From JACCZX01 sp963710675 (lineage in GTDB: Bacteria; Pseudomonadota; Gammaproteobacteria; Burkholderiales; Burkholderiaceae_F), in assembly GCA_963710675.1 (NCBI GenBank), contig CAVQBE010000005.1:16747-80746 (forward strand): a stretch of DNA of 64,000 bases. Reading direction: 5' to 3'. A model generated the notes under the pieces. The model was not told the DNA's origin and searched no databases. It worked only from the letters and a program-made list of their open reading frames with translations. Position 1 is the stretch's first letter; each line of letters begins with the position of its first letter. Below are positions 28,192 to 38,079 of this stretch, piece by piece. A program made the position numbers and the translations under genes.

Positions 28192-29634
28192 TCAAGCTGC
28201 TTCCTTCAGCAAGCGTCGAGGTCGAAACACTCTTGAGCGCGGATCGAAAGCTTCGCGAACGGCGTCAGCGAACAAGTTTGCCGACAGCACGAGTGCAAGC
28301 ATGAACGTGAACGCCGTTGCCAGGTTCCACCACACGACCGGATCACGCGACATCTCGCTGCGCGCGAGATTGATCATCGAGCCAAACGATGAAGAGTTGG
28401 GATCGACACCCACACCGACGTACGACAAGACTGCTTCATACAAAACAAGTGCGGAGAAATCGAGTACCGCGACAATCAACACCAGATGCATCACGTTCGG
28501 CAGGACGTGCCGCGCCATGATCCGCCATTTGCTGACTCCAAATGCGTGCGCCGCCTGCACATAGTCGAGCTCTGCGATCTTCATCGTTTCGGCGCGCAAC
28601 AACCGGCAAAGAGTCGCCCAGCCGGTCACGCCGAGAATCAGGCATAGCAGGAACAAGCGGAACTCGGCGCGCTCTACGCCGGTTGCGAAACTGTCGGCGT
28701 TCTGGTCGATGTACACATTGATCAGCAGCACGAATGCCGCTACGAGCAGAATCGGCGGAATCGACGACAACACGGTGTAGAAGTACTGTATGCCGTCGTC
28801 TACCCAGCCCTTGAAGTAACCGGCAAGAATCCCGAGCACGATCGCCAGCGGCAGCGTGGCAATCGTTGCCAGCGAGCCGATCACGACGGCGGTACGAATA
28901 CTTTTCAGCGCCTGGTACAAAACATCGTTGCCGATGCGGTCGGTGCCGAACGGGTGGTAATACGGCCACACTGCTGCCAGCCAGCCGATGATCACCGCCA
29001 TCACGATCACGGTTACAAGCATTGCTCGCCATGGGATCTCAGTGCGCCCGCGAGCAATCTGCGCGACCGTGCTGCCAAAGCCGCCATGTCGTCGACCGAG
29101 CAGCGCCGCCGTGCCCGTTGCGATTGCAAGGCCAAGCAGCAGACCGATCAGCCCGCCGTGAAGTGAGCGTTTGACCAGGTCCGCGGTCCACTCCTGTTCC
29201 GGATCTCTTAGGTGCGAACCGCCAAATGCAAGTCGCGGATTGCTGCGCACTTCCTTGCCGTCGATGACCTGCGTTTCCTTTTGAAACGACCAATACGCGA
29301 GCGGCGTCGAGTAGGTCTTCTCGCGCGATTCGGTTGCGTGCGACATCAAGGCATCGAAGATCGAAGTCGTGCGGGTGGCGTACGCGGCCTGCGCGTCGGC
29401 GGCAGCACCTTCGGCTGCCGAAAGTCGCGGACGAAAATGTACCGAGTCAAGCAGTGCGATGGTGATGAACACGCCGAGCATCACTGCGGCGCACATCGCG
29501 GGTGCATTGCGCAGCACATGCGCCCAGTTGGCGCGCGCGCGCACGTTGCGGCGCACTCGCCAGATATAGAAGATGACCGCTGTGACAACCAGCCACAGGA
29601 CGAAGTCGGTCCACAGAAAGACGAACTTAGGCAA
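28192..29634 (-). CDS. yejE: Peptide ABC transporter permease (YejE-like)
   Basis: This 480-residue inner-membrane permease has two N-terminal helices (WTDFVLWLVVTAVIFYIW and APAMCAAVMLGVFITIALL), a periplasmic stretch, and then the binding-protein-dependent permease core. The core includes IGNDVLYQALKSIRTAVVIG and the EAA-like loop region AAHAFGVSKWRIMARHVLPN that contacts the ATPase. It is longer than typical DppC proteins, as is usual for YejE. The frame is clean. Its start overlaps the end of yejB by eight bases. Confidence 0.93.
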   Translation of the reverse strand: MPKFVFLWTDFVLWLVVTAVIFYIWRVRRNVRARANWAHVLRNAPAMCAAVMLGVFITIALLDSVHFRPRLSAAEGAAADAQAAYATRTTSIFDALMSHATESREKTYSTPLAYWSFQKETQVIDGKEVRSNPRLAFGGSHLRDPEQEWTADLVKRSLHGGLIGLLLGLAIATGTAALLGRRHGGFGSTVAQIARGRTEIPWRAMLVTVIVMAVIIGWLAAVWPYYHPFGTDRIGNDVLYQALKSIRTAVVIGSLATIATLPLAIVLGILAGYFKGWVDDGIQYFYTVLSSIPPILLVAAFVLLINVYIDQNADSFATGVERAEFRLFLLCLILGVTGWATLCRLLRAETMKIAELDYVQAAHAFGVSKWRIMARHVLPNVMHLVLIVAVLDFSALVLYEAVLSYVGVGVDPNSSSFGSMINLARSEMSRDPVVWWNLATAFTFMLALVLSANLFADAVREAFDPRSRVFRPRRLLKEAA

Positions 29635-30604
29635 GCCGCACTCTCGGATCGACGAACGTGTAAGCGATATCGGTGGCGAGATAAGCCAGGATGTAAAGCA
29701 GCGAGCCCAGAAAAACCATCACGTGAACAATTGCGAAATCCTGCCCGGCGATCGCTTCGATGACATACGTACCCAAGCCTGGGATACCGAAGAATGACTC
29801 AAAGACAATCGATCCGAGAAAGGCGTACGGCAACAGCGCACTGACGTGCGTCAGCACCGGGAGCCACGTATTACGCAAGACGTGGCGAAACAAGACGACT
29901 GCCTCAGACAGCCCTTTCGAGCGTGCAGTGCGAACGTAGTCCTTGTTCGCTTCCTCAAGCAGCATTGCGCGGAACAGTCGCGCTTCGGAGCCCAGCTGAA
30001 AGATGATGCCAACGATGATTGGCAACGCGAGAAACTTGAGCAAACTGAGTCCGGGCACGAAGCCGGATAACGGCACGAGCTTCAGCATTTTCCCGAAGAA
30101 CCACTGCGCCATGATGATGTAGAACAAACTGGAGATCGACATCATTACGACGCACAGAACCGTTCCCCAGAAATCGAGGTAGCTCGCCCGAAAAAACACC
30201 AACAACAGAGAGAACGATATGCCCACGATGACCGTCAGCAATAGCATCGGTCCAGCCAGCGTGAGGCTGACCAGGATTCGCGTGCCGATCTCGTGCCGGA
30301 GATCACGCCCGCTGTCAGTAGAGCCGAAGTTAAAGGTAAAAAGCCGCAGCGATCGGTCGTAAAAGATTGTGTTCGTGATCTTGCCGACACCCTCAGCGTC
30401 GCGGTTGAACCACAGCGGCTTGTTGTAGCCGTGTGAAGCCTTCCACTGCTCGATCGCCTCGGCCGAGACGCGCTTGCCGCCGATGTTCAGTCGTGCAATG
30501 TTGTCTGGAGAATTGACCGCAAAAAACAACGTGAACGTCAGCAGGTTGACGCCTATCAGAATCAGAACCGCATAGACACTGCGGCGAAGGATGTAGGCGC
30601 CCAA
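29627..30604 (-). CDS. yejB: Peptide ABC transporter permease (YejB-like)
   Basis: This 325-residue permease begins with the hallmark AYILRRSVYAVLILIGVNLL and carries the EAA loop DYVRTARSKGLSEAVVLFRH. The C-terminal helices end at AYTFVDPRVRLA, the conserved terminus of DppB/YejB proteins. The start is TTG 30604, directly after the stop of the binding-protein gene, indicating tight translational coupling. It forms the channel with YejE. Confidence 0.93.
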   Translation of the reverse strand: MGAYILRRSVYAVLILIGVNLLTFTLFFAVNSPDNIARLNIGGKRVSAEAIEQWKASHGYNKPLWFNRDAEGVGKITNTIFYDRSLRLFTFNFGSTDSGRDLRHEIGTRILVSLTLAGPMLLLTVIVGISFSLLLVFFRASYLDFWGTVLCVVMMSISSLFYIIMAQWFFGKMLKLVPLSGFVPGLSLLKFLALPIIVGIIFQLGSEARLFRAMLLEEANKDYVRTARSKGLSEAVVLFRHVLRNTWLPVLTHVSALLPYAFLGSIVFESFFGIPGLGTYVIEAIAGQDFAIVHVMVFLGSLLYILAYLATDIAYTFVDPRVRLA

Positions 30605-32837
30605 CTACTCCGCCCCACCTGCCACGAGTTCTCGCGCGGCGTTCTCGCGCTCTCGCCGCTTCCAGGTCCGGACCGCCGGAATGACAGCCGCAATAAGTAC
30701 CAGCACGATGACGACGATCGGCCACCACACGGGGCGGTTCCACTCGGCAATCTTCGTGGCACGCAGCTTCGCGTCAAGTTTCATATACATAAGTCGGTCG
30801 TTGACCAGAGGTCCGGGCTTGACGTTGCCAACCCATTGTTGATGCACCGTACCCGCGTACGGGTTGTAGCCAAATGCCCATGCTGCGTCTTCCTGCGTGA
30901 TCGCAACCATACGGTCGATCACCTGCTGCTTGCGAGGCACGTCATCGAGAAACTTCAGCTCTTCAAACAGTTTGTCGAACTCCTCGTTCTTGTAGTTTGA
31001 GGAATTTTCACCGTTGCCTCCGGTGAGTGCTTTCGAGTTCGGACCGTAGAGCAAGAATAGAAAATTCTCGGCATCCGGATAGTCGGCGAACCATCCCCAC
31101 CAGAAAATCTGCAGCGAGCCCTTTTCCGCTTTCTCCTGAAAGCGATTGAAGTCGGTTGCCCGGATTTCGAGCTGCACGCCAATTTTGGCAAACTGCCGCA
31201 CCATCCACTCGACTTCGGCCTTCAGCTCAGGCGTCAGGGCGCGCTGATAGTCATAGTTCAGGACCAGAGGCGCGCCGGTCTTTGCGTCGCGGCCGTCGGG
31301 GTAGCCGGCTTCGGCGAGCAGCTTCTTTGCGACATCGATCGACTTGCGGCGTGGCTTGCCGTCGATCACGTCGTAGACCACACGGTTGATCGCATCTTTG
31401 CGAAAGCCGAAAACGCCCGGCGGCACGGGGCCCATCGCAGGTTCACCCGCTGCCTTGCTTTCAAAGATGCGAACGAATTCTTCCCAGTCGATCGCAATCG
31501 ACAGCGCCTGCCGCAGCTTGCGATTGCGAACCTGCTGATCGGCGGTGTCCCCCTTGCCGACAACGGGGTCCAGCCAGTTGAAGCCGACGTACCAGTTCGA
31601 GATTTCGAGGGTGCGCGGCATCTGTACGCCGCGCTCGCGAAACATCTGCGCGACCTGCTCCGAATTTTTAACGTCGAAGTCGAAATCAAGCAGCGTGTCG
31701 AACCGGTACGTGACCGGAACGTCGTAATAGCCCTGCAGAAACTTGGCCTTCTGCGGAATCTTCTCTTTCTCGATCGCGTTGACAATCCGATCGATGAACG
31801 GGATCGGCTTTCCGCAATCGGCCAACAGCCCCGCCGCCTTGTCCGACTCTTCGCCTTCACACGGATAGAGCTCGCCCGCAAAATTCGGGTTGCGCTCGAG
31901 AACGTGGCGACGGTTTTCTTGATACTCCACCAGCATGTAAGGGCCGGTGCCCACCGGCCAAAAGTTCAGCGACAAATTTTTCCCCGCGAACCCGGCTTGC
32001 GCATAGAAAGCGTCGGCTTCCCAGGGGATAGGCGCGAAAAACGGCATCGCCAGCCAGTATTTGAACTGCGGATATTTGCCCTTGAGCCGAATCCGCAGCG
32101 TGTAATCGTCCAACGCCTTCGCGCCGGCCAGTTCATGCTGACGAAAATCAAGAAACGGCAGATCGCGGCTCGCGGGGTCGATGTTCTTTCGCAGTTCCTT
32201 ATCGGCGGCGGCGATCTGATCGCCGTACTCCTTCAGCCCGACGATGTGCTCCGCCATCAATGAAAACGAGGCCGACTTGATGCGGGTCGTCGCCAGGCGG
32301 CGGATGGCGTATACGTAGTCGTGCGCGGTCAATTCGCGCGTACCCGGATCGGCGAAATCAAACGGCGTAGCGTTTGTCGGCAGATTCGGCCGGGCTAAGT
32401 GAGTGATATCGATACTTTCCGTTCGCATCGCGTGTAAATGCCGGATGCGGCGCATAGCGGACGCCGCGTTTAAGTTTGATGTCGTACACCGCTTCGGCGA
32501 TGTCCTCGCCACGGGCATTGGCGGGTAGCTCGTTGCCAGCCTTGTCTAGATACCGCGGCACCGCGACAGCTTCAGCAACGCGCGGCACGACTTCGTAGGG
32601 CCGCTTCAGATAGTGGAATCGATAAAGCGGCTCATACACGGAGTACGTGTACGGTGTCTCGTCGATTGCGTACGAGGCTGTCGGATCTAGATAGCGCGGC
32701 GAGCGCTCCTCGAACGCTGTGAAAAAGGTATTGGTGCGTTCAGCTCCGGCGGCGTGGGGACTATTGGTGAGGCGCTCGCAGCCCGTCAAAAGGGCAGCCG
32801 AGAAACTCAGTGGTAGCAGCCAGCCCGCCATTCGCAT
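30605..32837 (-). CDS. yejA: Extracellular peptide-binding lipoprotein (YejA-like) with C-terminal membrane segment, one frameshift
   Basis: ATG 32837 opens a lipoprotein signal (LPLSFSAALLTGCERL, lipobox LLTGC). The family-5 solute-binding fold follows, with EPLYRFHYLKRPYEVVPRVA, then, after a frame change near 32430, HDYVYAIRRLATTRIKSASF, SLNFWPVGTGPYMLVEYQEN and the C-lobe WWGWFADYPDAENFLFLLYG. The product is about 744 residues, longer than E. coli YejA, because a hydrophobic helix (WWPIVVIVLVLIAAVIPAV) and a basic tail are added at the C-terminus. It is thus predicted to be held at both ends. It is the first gene of the import operon and is divergent from ybgC with 72 bases between. Confidence 0.9.
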
Positions 32838-32909
32838 CTTGATCCCCTCGCCGTTACCGCCGCGATTCTAATTGCTCGAACTTTTTGTCCCGCAGGCAGC
32901 GATCTGAGC

Positions 32910-33389
32910 GTGCGCCTCTATACTGTCGTGCACGCTAACCCTCGCGAAGCCGCGTCGCGATTTTCGGTGCTTGATAAACCCTTTACCTGGACGATCCGCG
33001 TTTACTACGAAGACACCGATACCTGCGGAATCGTCTACTACGCCAATTACCTCAAGTTCTTCGAGCGGGCTCGCACCGAATGGTTGCGCTCGGTGGGTTT
33101 CGAGCAGCAGAAAATGGCGGACGAACTGGGCCTGAGGTTTGTAATCGCGAGCGTCGAATGCGATTTCAAACTTCCCGCCAGGCTCGACGATGTAATCGAC
33201 ATCGACGTGCGGGTGGCAAGGCTCGGAAGCGCATCGATGGTATTTGATCAGGCGGCAAAACGCGGTGTTGCGATGCTCGCTGCCGCGCGTGTGCGCGTCG
33301 GGTGTATCGAAGCGAAGACATTTATCCCTGCACCGTTGCCTGCGCTGTTGCGCACCGCGGTTGAGCAACTGCCACAACATCACGCATGA
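32910..33389 (+). CDS. ybgC: Tol-Pal-associated acyl-CoA thioesterase YbgC
   Basis: This hotdog-fold thioesterase has the family signature VYYEDTDTCGIVYYANYLKF, with the catalytic Asp in EDTD. E. coli YbgC hydrolyses short acyl-CoA esters and interacts with ACP and phospholipid synthesis enzymes. The start used is GTG 32910 (159 residues). The first 20 residues are not conserved, and the true start may be further in, but no ATG or clear site is present before KPFTWTIRVYYED. Its TGA overlaps the tolQ ATG. It heads the tol-pal locus as in most proteobacteria. Confidence 0.92.
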   Translation: MRLYTVVHANPREAASRFSVLDKPFTWTIRVYYEDTDTCGIVYYANYLKFFERARTEWLRSVGFEQQKMADELGLRFVIASVECDFKLPARLDDVIDIDVRVARLGSASMVFDQAAKRGVAMLAAARVRVGCIEAKTFIPAPLPALLRTAVEQLPQHHA

Positions 33390-34076
33390 CACCCACCGCC
33401 GACCTTTCGATTCTTTCGCTGATCACACAAGCCACATTGGTGGTGCAGATCGTGATGCTGTTGCTCGCGTTTCTCTCGATCGCATCGTGGACTGCAATCT
33501 TTCAGAAGCAGTTTTCGATCAAGCGCGCCAAGCGCGAGACCAACGATTTCGAGAAGCAGTTCTGGGGCGGCGCGGACCTGTCGCGTCTGTTCGAGATCGC
33601 GTCGAATCCGCGCCGCAAGGCCGGGGCCGAGGAGCGAATTTTCGAAGCGGGAATGAGCGAGTACTTGAAGCTGCGGTCGCGCTGGGCAGACTTCAGAAGA
33701 TCGGCCAGCGATGCTCGATGGCGCGCGGCGTGCCATGCGTGCCGCGTATCAGCGCGAAATGGACGCGCTCGAAGCGCGGCTCAATTTTCTGGCGTCGGTG
33801 GGTTCGGTCAGCCCGTATATAGGGCTATTCGGCACTGTCTGGGGAATCATGCACGCGTTTACCGGTCTGTCGAACCTGCAGCAGGCCAATCTGGCGAGCG
33901 TTGCCCCTGGCATTGCCGAGGCGCTGGTGGCCACCGCGATCGGACTGTTCGCGGCGATACCGGCGGTGGTTGCCTATAACCGTTTTGCAAATGACATCGA
34001 TCGACTGGCGAATCGCTTCGAGAGTTTCATGGAAGAGTTTCTGAACATCTTGCAGCGGCATAAACACTCAACCTGA
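33386..34076 (+). CDS. tolQ: Tol-Pal proton channel protein TolQ, one frameshift
   Basis: TolQ with TolR forms the inner-membrane motor that drives outer-membrane constriction and lipid homeostasis at division. ATG 33386 overlaps the ybgC stop. The first helix (ATLVVQIVMLLLAFLSIASW) and cytoplasmic region lead to a frame change near 33680. The continuation reads AMLDGARRAMRAAYQREMDA, SVGSVSPYIGLFGTVWGIMH and the third helix ALVATAIGLFAAIPAVVAYN. Reconstructed length is about 230 residues, normal for TolQ. The stop overlaps tolR. Confidence 0.94.
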
Positions 34077-34498
34077 TGGCACTGGTCGCGCGCCGCTCGG
34101 GCAAACGCCGCCGCTTGATGGCGGACATCAATGTGGTGCCGTACGTCGACGTCATGCTGGTCTTGGTCGTTATTTTGATGGTCGCGGCGCCGTTCGTGAA
34201 TCCGGGCATCGTGGACCTGCCGACGATTGCCAGGGCCGGTCAACAGAAAGAGGTGCCGGTGCGAGTCGTGGTGAGGAGCGACGGGCGTATCTCGCTGTAT
34301 GACGGCGCGAAGGAGACGACGGTTCAGCGGTCGGGGCTGGCCGCAGCGGTGCGACAGGAGCAGAAGGGCAATCCGAACACTCCGGTCGTGATCGAAGCAG
34401 ACTCAAAGGTCGAGTACAAAACGGTGGTCGGTGTGATGAGCGATTTGCAGAAAGCAGGCATCGAAAAGTACGGCCTCTCGTTGAGGGTGGCGCAGTAG
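34076..34498 (+). CDS. tolR: Tol-Pal motor protein TolR
   Basis: This 140-residue protein has one membrane helix after MADINVVPYVDVMLVLVVIL, where the Asp in YVDVML is the functional proton site. A periplasmic domain follows, ending in the conserved VVGVMSDLQKAGIEKYGLSL. Its start overlaps the tolQ stop as TGATG. The frame is intact. Confidence 0.95.
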   Translation: MALVARRSGKRRRLMADINVVPYVDVMLVLVVILMVAAPFVNPGIVDLPTIARAGQQKEVPVRVVVRSDGRISLYDGAKETTVQRSGLAAAVRQEQKGNPNTPVVIEADSKVEYKTVVGVMSDLQKAGIEKYGLSLRVAQ

Positions 34499-34503
34499 CT
34501 GCA

Positions 34504-35302
34504 ATGGCGGCAGTAACTCATCCCGCGCGACACCGGCATCGCTGGCACGCGCCGGAAAAAGGGAGCGGCCCGGCGCTGGCGCTCTCGCTGCTGGCGCATG
34601 CACTGTTGTTCATAGCGATTGCGTTCGCCGTGCGTTGGAAGAGCGAACCGGTCGGCACGGTATCAGCCGAGTTATGGAGTCTTCCGCCACCTGCGGCGGT
34701 GCCGCAGCCCGTCGCCACCTCCGCCGCCGGTGCCCGTTAAGGTCGAGCCCCCGCCGCCCGAGCCGCCGCGCAAGGCCGACATCGTCGAGGAGAAAAAGCC
34801 TCCACCGAAAATCGAGCCGAAGAAGATTGAACCGCCAAAAAAGGAAGAGCCGAAAAAGATCGAACCTCCGAAGAAGCTTGAACCGCCGAAAAAGGATGAA
34901 GCGAGAGTCGCGGCGCAGGAGCAAGCGCAGTTGAAAGCGGCCGCAGACGCGCGGCTGAAGCAGCTTCTCGCTCAGGCAGGCACTGCAAGTGCCACAGGTA
35001 CCGCTGGCACGGGACGTTCCGATAAGTACACGGCGCAGATCGTCAGTTGCATCCGGCCTCACATTATTTTCAATGTGCCGGAATCCGTCGCCCCCCAGCA
35101 GTACGTAGCAGTGTTCGAAGTGACGCTGTTGCCGACCGGCGAGCAAGCCGGCGCGCCCCGGTTGATCAAGGCAAGCGGTCTGGCGCCTTACGATCAAGCC
35201 GTCGAACGTGCAATCCGTCGCTGTGACCCATTTCCGCCGCCGAAGGAGGGAACGATGCCGCGTTCGGTGCGTCTGTCGTTCGACCCTGTGGAAACGCGAT
35301 GA
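34504..35302 (+). CDS. tolA: Cell envelope integrity protein TolA, one frameshift
   Basis: TolA spans the periplasm between TolQR and Pal. Domain I is one membrane helix (LALSLLAHALLFIAIAFAVR) followed by SAELWSLPPPA. After a frame change near 34715, domain II appears as a Lys/Pro/Glu-rich repeat (EPKKIEPPKKEEPKKIEPPK). It is short compared with E. coli. Domain III follows (YTAQIVSCIRPHIIF, FEVTLLPTGEQ), ending FDPVETR. Repeat units of the EPPKK type recur at least three times. Length is about 265 residues. The frameshift sits in a run of Pro codons with CCGCC repeats, a likely indel site. Confidence 0.93.
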
Positions 35303-35337
35303 AAAAAGCGCAGTAGCGCTATATCTATACTCAATTT

Positions 35338-36636
35338 ATGTCGAAGCCTTCTCCTACCTACGTTTCACACTCGCGGCGTGCCGTTTGCACGGCGCTTGCG
35401 GTAACACCGTTATCAGCGCTGGCGCAGTTGCAAGTGCAGATCACGGGTGTTGGCAGTCAACAGTTTCCGATTTCGGTCGCCAACTTTGCGCGCACCGGTG
35501 CGGCGGCGCCTGCGGAAATCGATGCGATCATCCGGGCTGATCTTGCGCGTAGCGGCTTGTTTCGAATCGTCGATGCCGGCGGGCAGGCAATTGCAGAAAG
35601 CGCGAGCGTCAATTTCGCGGAGTGGAAGGGGCGCGGCGCTGATGCGTTGGTCGTTGGCAGCATTGCGCGTCTCGCCGACGGACGCTTCGACATTCGATAT
35701 CGCTTGCACGACACCGTCAAGCAGACACAACTCGACGGCCTGTCCTACGCCAGCACAGCTGCCGATGTGCGCCTGACTGCCCATCGAATCGCGGATCGGA
35801 TCTACGAGAAAATTACTGGCGAGCGCGGGGTATTCGCGACGCGTATTGCGTATGTGGTGCAGACGTCTCCCAAGTCGTGGGAGCTGCATATCGCCGATTC
35901 AGATGGATTCAATTCGCAGGCGGCATTGCGCTCGCGCGAACCGATCATCTCACCTGCGTGGTCTCCTGACGGCACACGCCTTGCTTACGTATCTTTCGAA
36001 TCGGGTAAGCCTGTCGTTTACGTGCATTCGGTCGCAACGGGGGAGAGGCGCGCGGTTGCCAACTTTCGCGGATCAAATAGTGCGCCCGCGTGGTCTCCTG
36101 ATGGACGGTCGCTTGCGGTTACGCTTACTCGCGAGGGCAATTCACAGGTTTTCTTGATGAACGCAGATGGTTCGAATGTGCGGCGGCTCACGACCTCGTC
36201 CGGCATTGATACAGAACCTGCATTCAGCGCAGACGGCGGTTCGATCTACTTCACGTCCGATCGCGGCGGCGGACCGCAGATTTATCGAATGCCGGTTTCT
36301 GGCGGCGCTGCGCAACGCGTCACGTTCAATGGGGATTACAACATCAGCGCGCGTGTCAGCCCGGACGGTAAGCAGCTGGCCTACATCGGAAGGCGCGGTG
36401 GACGCTTGCAGGTCTATGTGCTCGACGTCGCCAGCGGTCAGGAAGTGCTCGTGACAGACACGACAAGCGATGAGTCGCCAAGCTTTGCTCCCAATGGGAA
36501 ATTGTTGTTGTATGCCACCGAAGTCAACGGCCGCGGAATCCTCGCATCGGCGTCTACGGACGGTCGTGTGCGGACGCGACTGTCGGGTCCGAGCGGCGAT
36601 ATTCGTGAGCCGACCTGGGGCCCTTTTATTAAGTGA
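35338..36636 (+). CDS. tolB: Tol-Pal beta-propeller protein TolB
   Basis: The 432-residue periplasmic protein has a Tat-like or Sec signal with Ser-Arg-Arg (SHSRRAVCTALAVTPLSALA), an N-terminal D1 domain (FPISVANFARTG) and a six-bladed WD40-like propeller. The repeating blade signatures are SPAWSPDGTRLAYVSFESGK, APAWSPDGRSLAVTLTREG, EPAFSADGGSIYFTSDRGG and SARVSPDGKQLAYIGRRGG. The end PTWGPFIK is the usual TolB terminus. TolB binds Pal and is released by TolA. The frame is clean. Confidence 0.96.
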   Translation: MSKPSPTYVSHSRRAVCTALAVTPLSALAQLQVQITGVGSQQFPISVANFARTGAAAPAEIDAIIRADLARSGLFRIVDAGGQAIAESASVNFAEWKGRGADALVVGSIARLADGRFDIRYRLHDTVKQTQLDGLSYASTAADVRLTAHRIADRIYEKITGERGVFATRIAYVVQTSPKSWELHIADSDGFNSQAALRSREPIISPAWSPDGTRLAYVSFESGKPVVYVHSVATGERRAVANFRGSNSAPAWSPDGRSLAVTLTREGNSQVFLMNADGSNVRRLTTSSGIDTEPAFSADGGSIYFTSDRGGGPQIYRMPVSGGAAQRVTFNGDYNISARVSPDGKQLAYIGRRGGRLQVYVLDVASGQEVLVTDTTSDESPSFAPNGKLLLYATEVNGRGILASASTDGRVRTRLSGPSGDIREPTWGPFIK

Positions 36637-36663
36637 ATTGCATAAAGTGGATAGGAGTAAATC

Positions 36664-37215
36664 ATGAGATTCAATTATCTTTCTCGTGGCGGGTTGGTGA
36701 CCGTCGCCATGGTCTTTGCATTGGTAGGCTGTTCTTCGGTCAATCTCGACGAACAGCCTCCAGCGCCGATAGTCGATGCAACGGCGGCAACCGATACCAA
36801 AGCGGGGCCGGATCCGCGCGCCGTCGCCTCCGTCGACGCGCAGGCCGGCCGTGCGCTTGACCCTCTTAACGATCCCAACAATCCGTTGTCCAAGCGCAGC
36901 GTGTTCTTCGACTTTGATAGCTTTGTTGTCAAGAGCGAGTACCAGCCGATCGTGCAGACTCACGGCAGCTATCTGGGCACCAATAAACAGCGCCGGGTAA
37001 CCATCGAAGGCCATACCGACGAGCGCGGGGGTCGTGAATACAACCTTGCGCTCGGACAGAAGCGCGCAGAGGCAGTCAAGCAGCGGTTGATGTTGCTGGG
37101 TGTGGTTGACTCGCAAGTGGAAACCGTCAGCTTTGGTGAGGAAAAGCCGCGCGGGACCGGTTCGAGTGAAGAGGCGTGGGCTCAAAACCGCCGGGCTGAC
37201 TTGAACTATCGATAA
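36664..37215 (+). CDS. pal: Peptidoglycan-associated lipoprotein Pal
   Basis: The lipoprotein signal ends in the lipobox ALVGC, giving an N-terminally acylated mature protein anchored in the outer membrane. The C-terminal OmpA-like domain shows VFFDFDSFVVKSEYQPIVQT and the peptidoglycan-binding IEGHTDERGGREYNLALGQ, with the expected Asp and Arg for binding diaminopimelate, ending QNRRADLNYR. Length is 183 residues. A ribosome-binding site (GGAG) precedes the ATG. Confidence 0.96.
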   Translation: MRFNYLSRGGLVTVAMVFALVGCSSVNLDEQPPAPIVDATAATDTKAGPDPRAVASVDAQAGRALDPLNDPNNPLSKRSVFFDFDSFVVKSEYQPIVQTHGSYLGTNKQRRVTIEGHTDERGGREYNLALGQKRAEAVKQRLMLLGVVDSQVETVSFGEEKPRGTGSSEEAWAQNRRADLNYR

Positions 37216-37221
37216 ATGCAT

Positions 37222-37246
37222 AAGGCGCTCGCGCGGAGCGCCTTCT
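37222..37246 (+). terminator. GC-rich hairpin after pal
   Basis: AAGGCGCTC and GAGCGCCTT pair across a short GCGCG loop immediately after the pal stop, followed by CTCGTAG rather than a T run. It may stabilise the pal message or partially terminate before cpoB. Confidence 0.5.
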
Positions 37247-37305
37247 CGTAGTACAAGAGCAGAGCGGCCGCCAAGGTGGTCGCTCTTAGTTGGGGAGCGT
37301 CACAC

Positions 37306-38067
37306 TTGAAGTGGATCACTGTACTGATTGCGCTTTGGCTTGCGTCTCCGGCGCACGCACAACTCTTTTCGGATAGTGATGCGCGCAAAGCGATTTTGGA
37401 ACTGCGCGCAAAACTGGCGGATCAGGAGCGCGCACTTCAGCAGAAGGACAGTGATCTTTCTGCACGGATAGATCGGCTGGAGACTGCGCAGCGCAATCAA
37501 CTCGAGCTTGCGAACCAGACTGAAACGCTGAGGCAGGAAATTTCGCGTCTGCGCGGGCAGGTTGAGGCGTTGACCAATGAGGTCGCGACGCTGCAAAAGC
37601 GCAACCGTGACTTGTATGCGGATCTCGACGCCCGGTTGAAGAAGATGGAGCCGTCGACAGTGGCAGTCGACGGGAAGTCCGTCGCCGTCGATCGCAGCGA
37701 GCTGACTGCGTACGAGGCGGCGCTGTCGCAGTTCCGAGCATCAGACTTCAAGGGTGCGCTCTCAAGCTTTCAGCAGTTTGTTGCGCGCTATCCGCAATCG
37801 GCATACGTGCCGGTAGCACACTACTGGATCGGTAGCGCACACTACGCGCTGAAGGAATACAAGTCGGCGATCGCTGCGCAGCAGATTTTGGTTGATCGCT
37901 ACAGCGATTCGACGCGCGCACCCGATGCGTTGCTGTCAATCGCAGAGAGCCAGTTGCAGCTCGGTGACAAGAAATCGGCGAATCGCACGCTCGGCCGCCT
38001 GATCAAGGATTATCCAGACAGCGATGCCGCAAAGGTGGCGCGCGAGCGGTTGCCTGCGACGAAATAA
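37306..38067 (+). CDS. cpoB: Cell division coordinator CpoB (YbgF)
   Basis: I use TTG 37306 (LKWITVLIALWLASPAHAQ), which has GGGGAG 8 bases upstream. An in-frame GTG at 37276 would precede the signal peptide by ten residues. After the signal comes a coiled coil (QALQQ-like heptads; RQEISRLRGQVEALTNEVAT) that trimerises the protein. C-terminal TPRs follow (YEAALSQFRASDFKGALSSF, AHYWIGSAHYALKEYKSAIA). CpoB links Tol to peptidoglycan synthesis at division. It closes the ybgC-tolQRAB-pal-cpoB locus. Confidence 0.93.
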   Translation: MKWITVLIALWLASPAHAQLFSDSDARKAILELRAKLADQERALQQKDSDLSARIDRLETAQRNQLELANQTETLRQEISRLRGQVEALTNEVATLQKRNRDLYADLDARLKKMEPSTVAVDGKSVAVDRSELTAYEAALSQFRASDFKGALSSFQQFVARYPQSAYVPVAHYWIGSAHYALKEYKSAIAAQQILVDRYSDSTRAPDALLSIAESQLQLGDKKSANRTLGRLIKDYPDSDAAKVARERLPATK

Positions 38068-38079
38068 AGCGGGAGGTAC

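Noticed and set aside
34740..34920. Repetitive tract that might be taken for a short tandem array or CRISPR-like repeat
   Set aside because: It encodes the Lys/Pro/Glu repeats of TolA domain II; periodicity follows codons and there are no unique spacers. No CRISPR array was seen anywhere in the window.
36142..37221. Long minus-strand open frame (359 codons) over tolB and pal
   Set aside because: It lies wholly antisense to two clear Tol-Pal genes, has no domain or ribosome-binding site, and is expected from high-GC codon structure.
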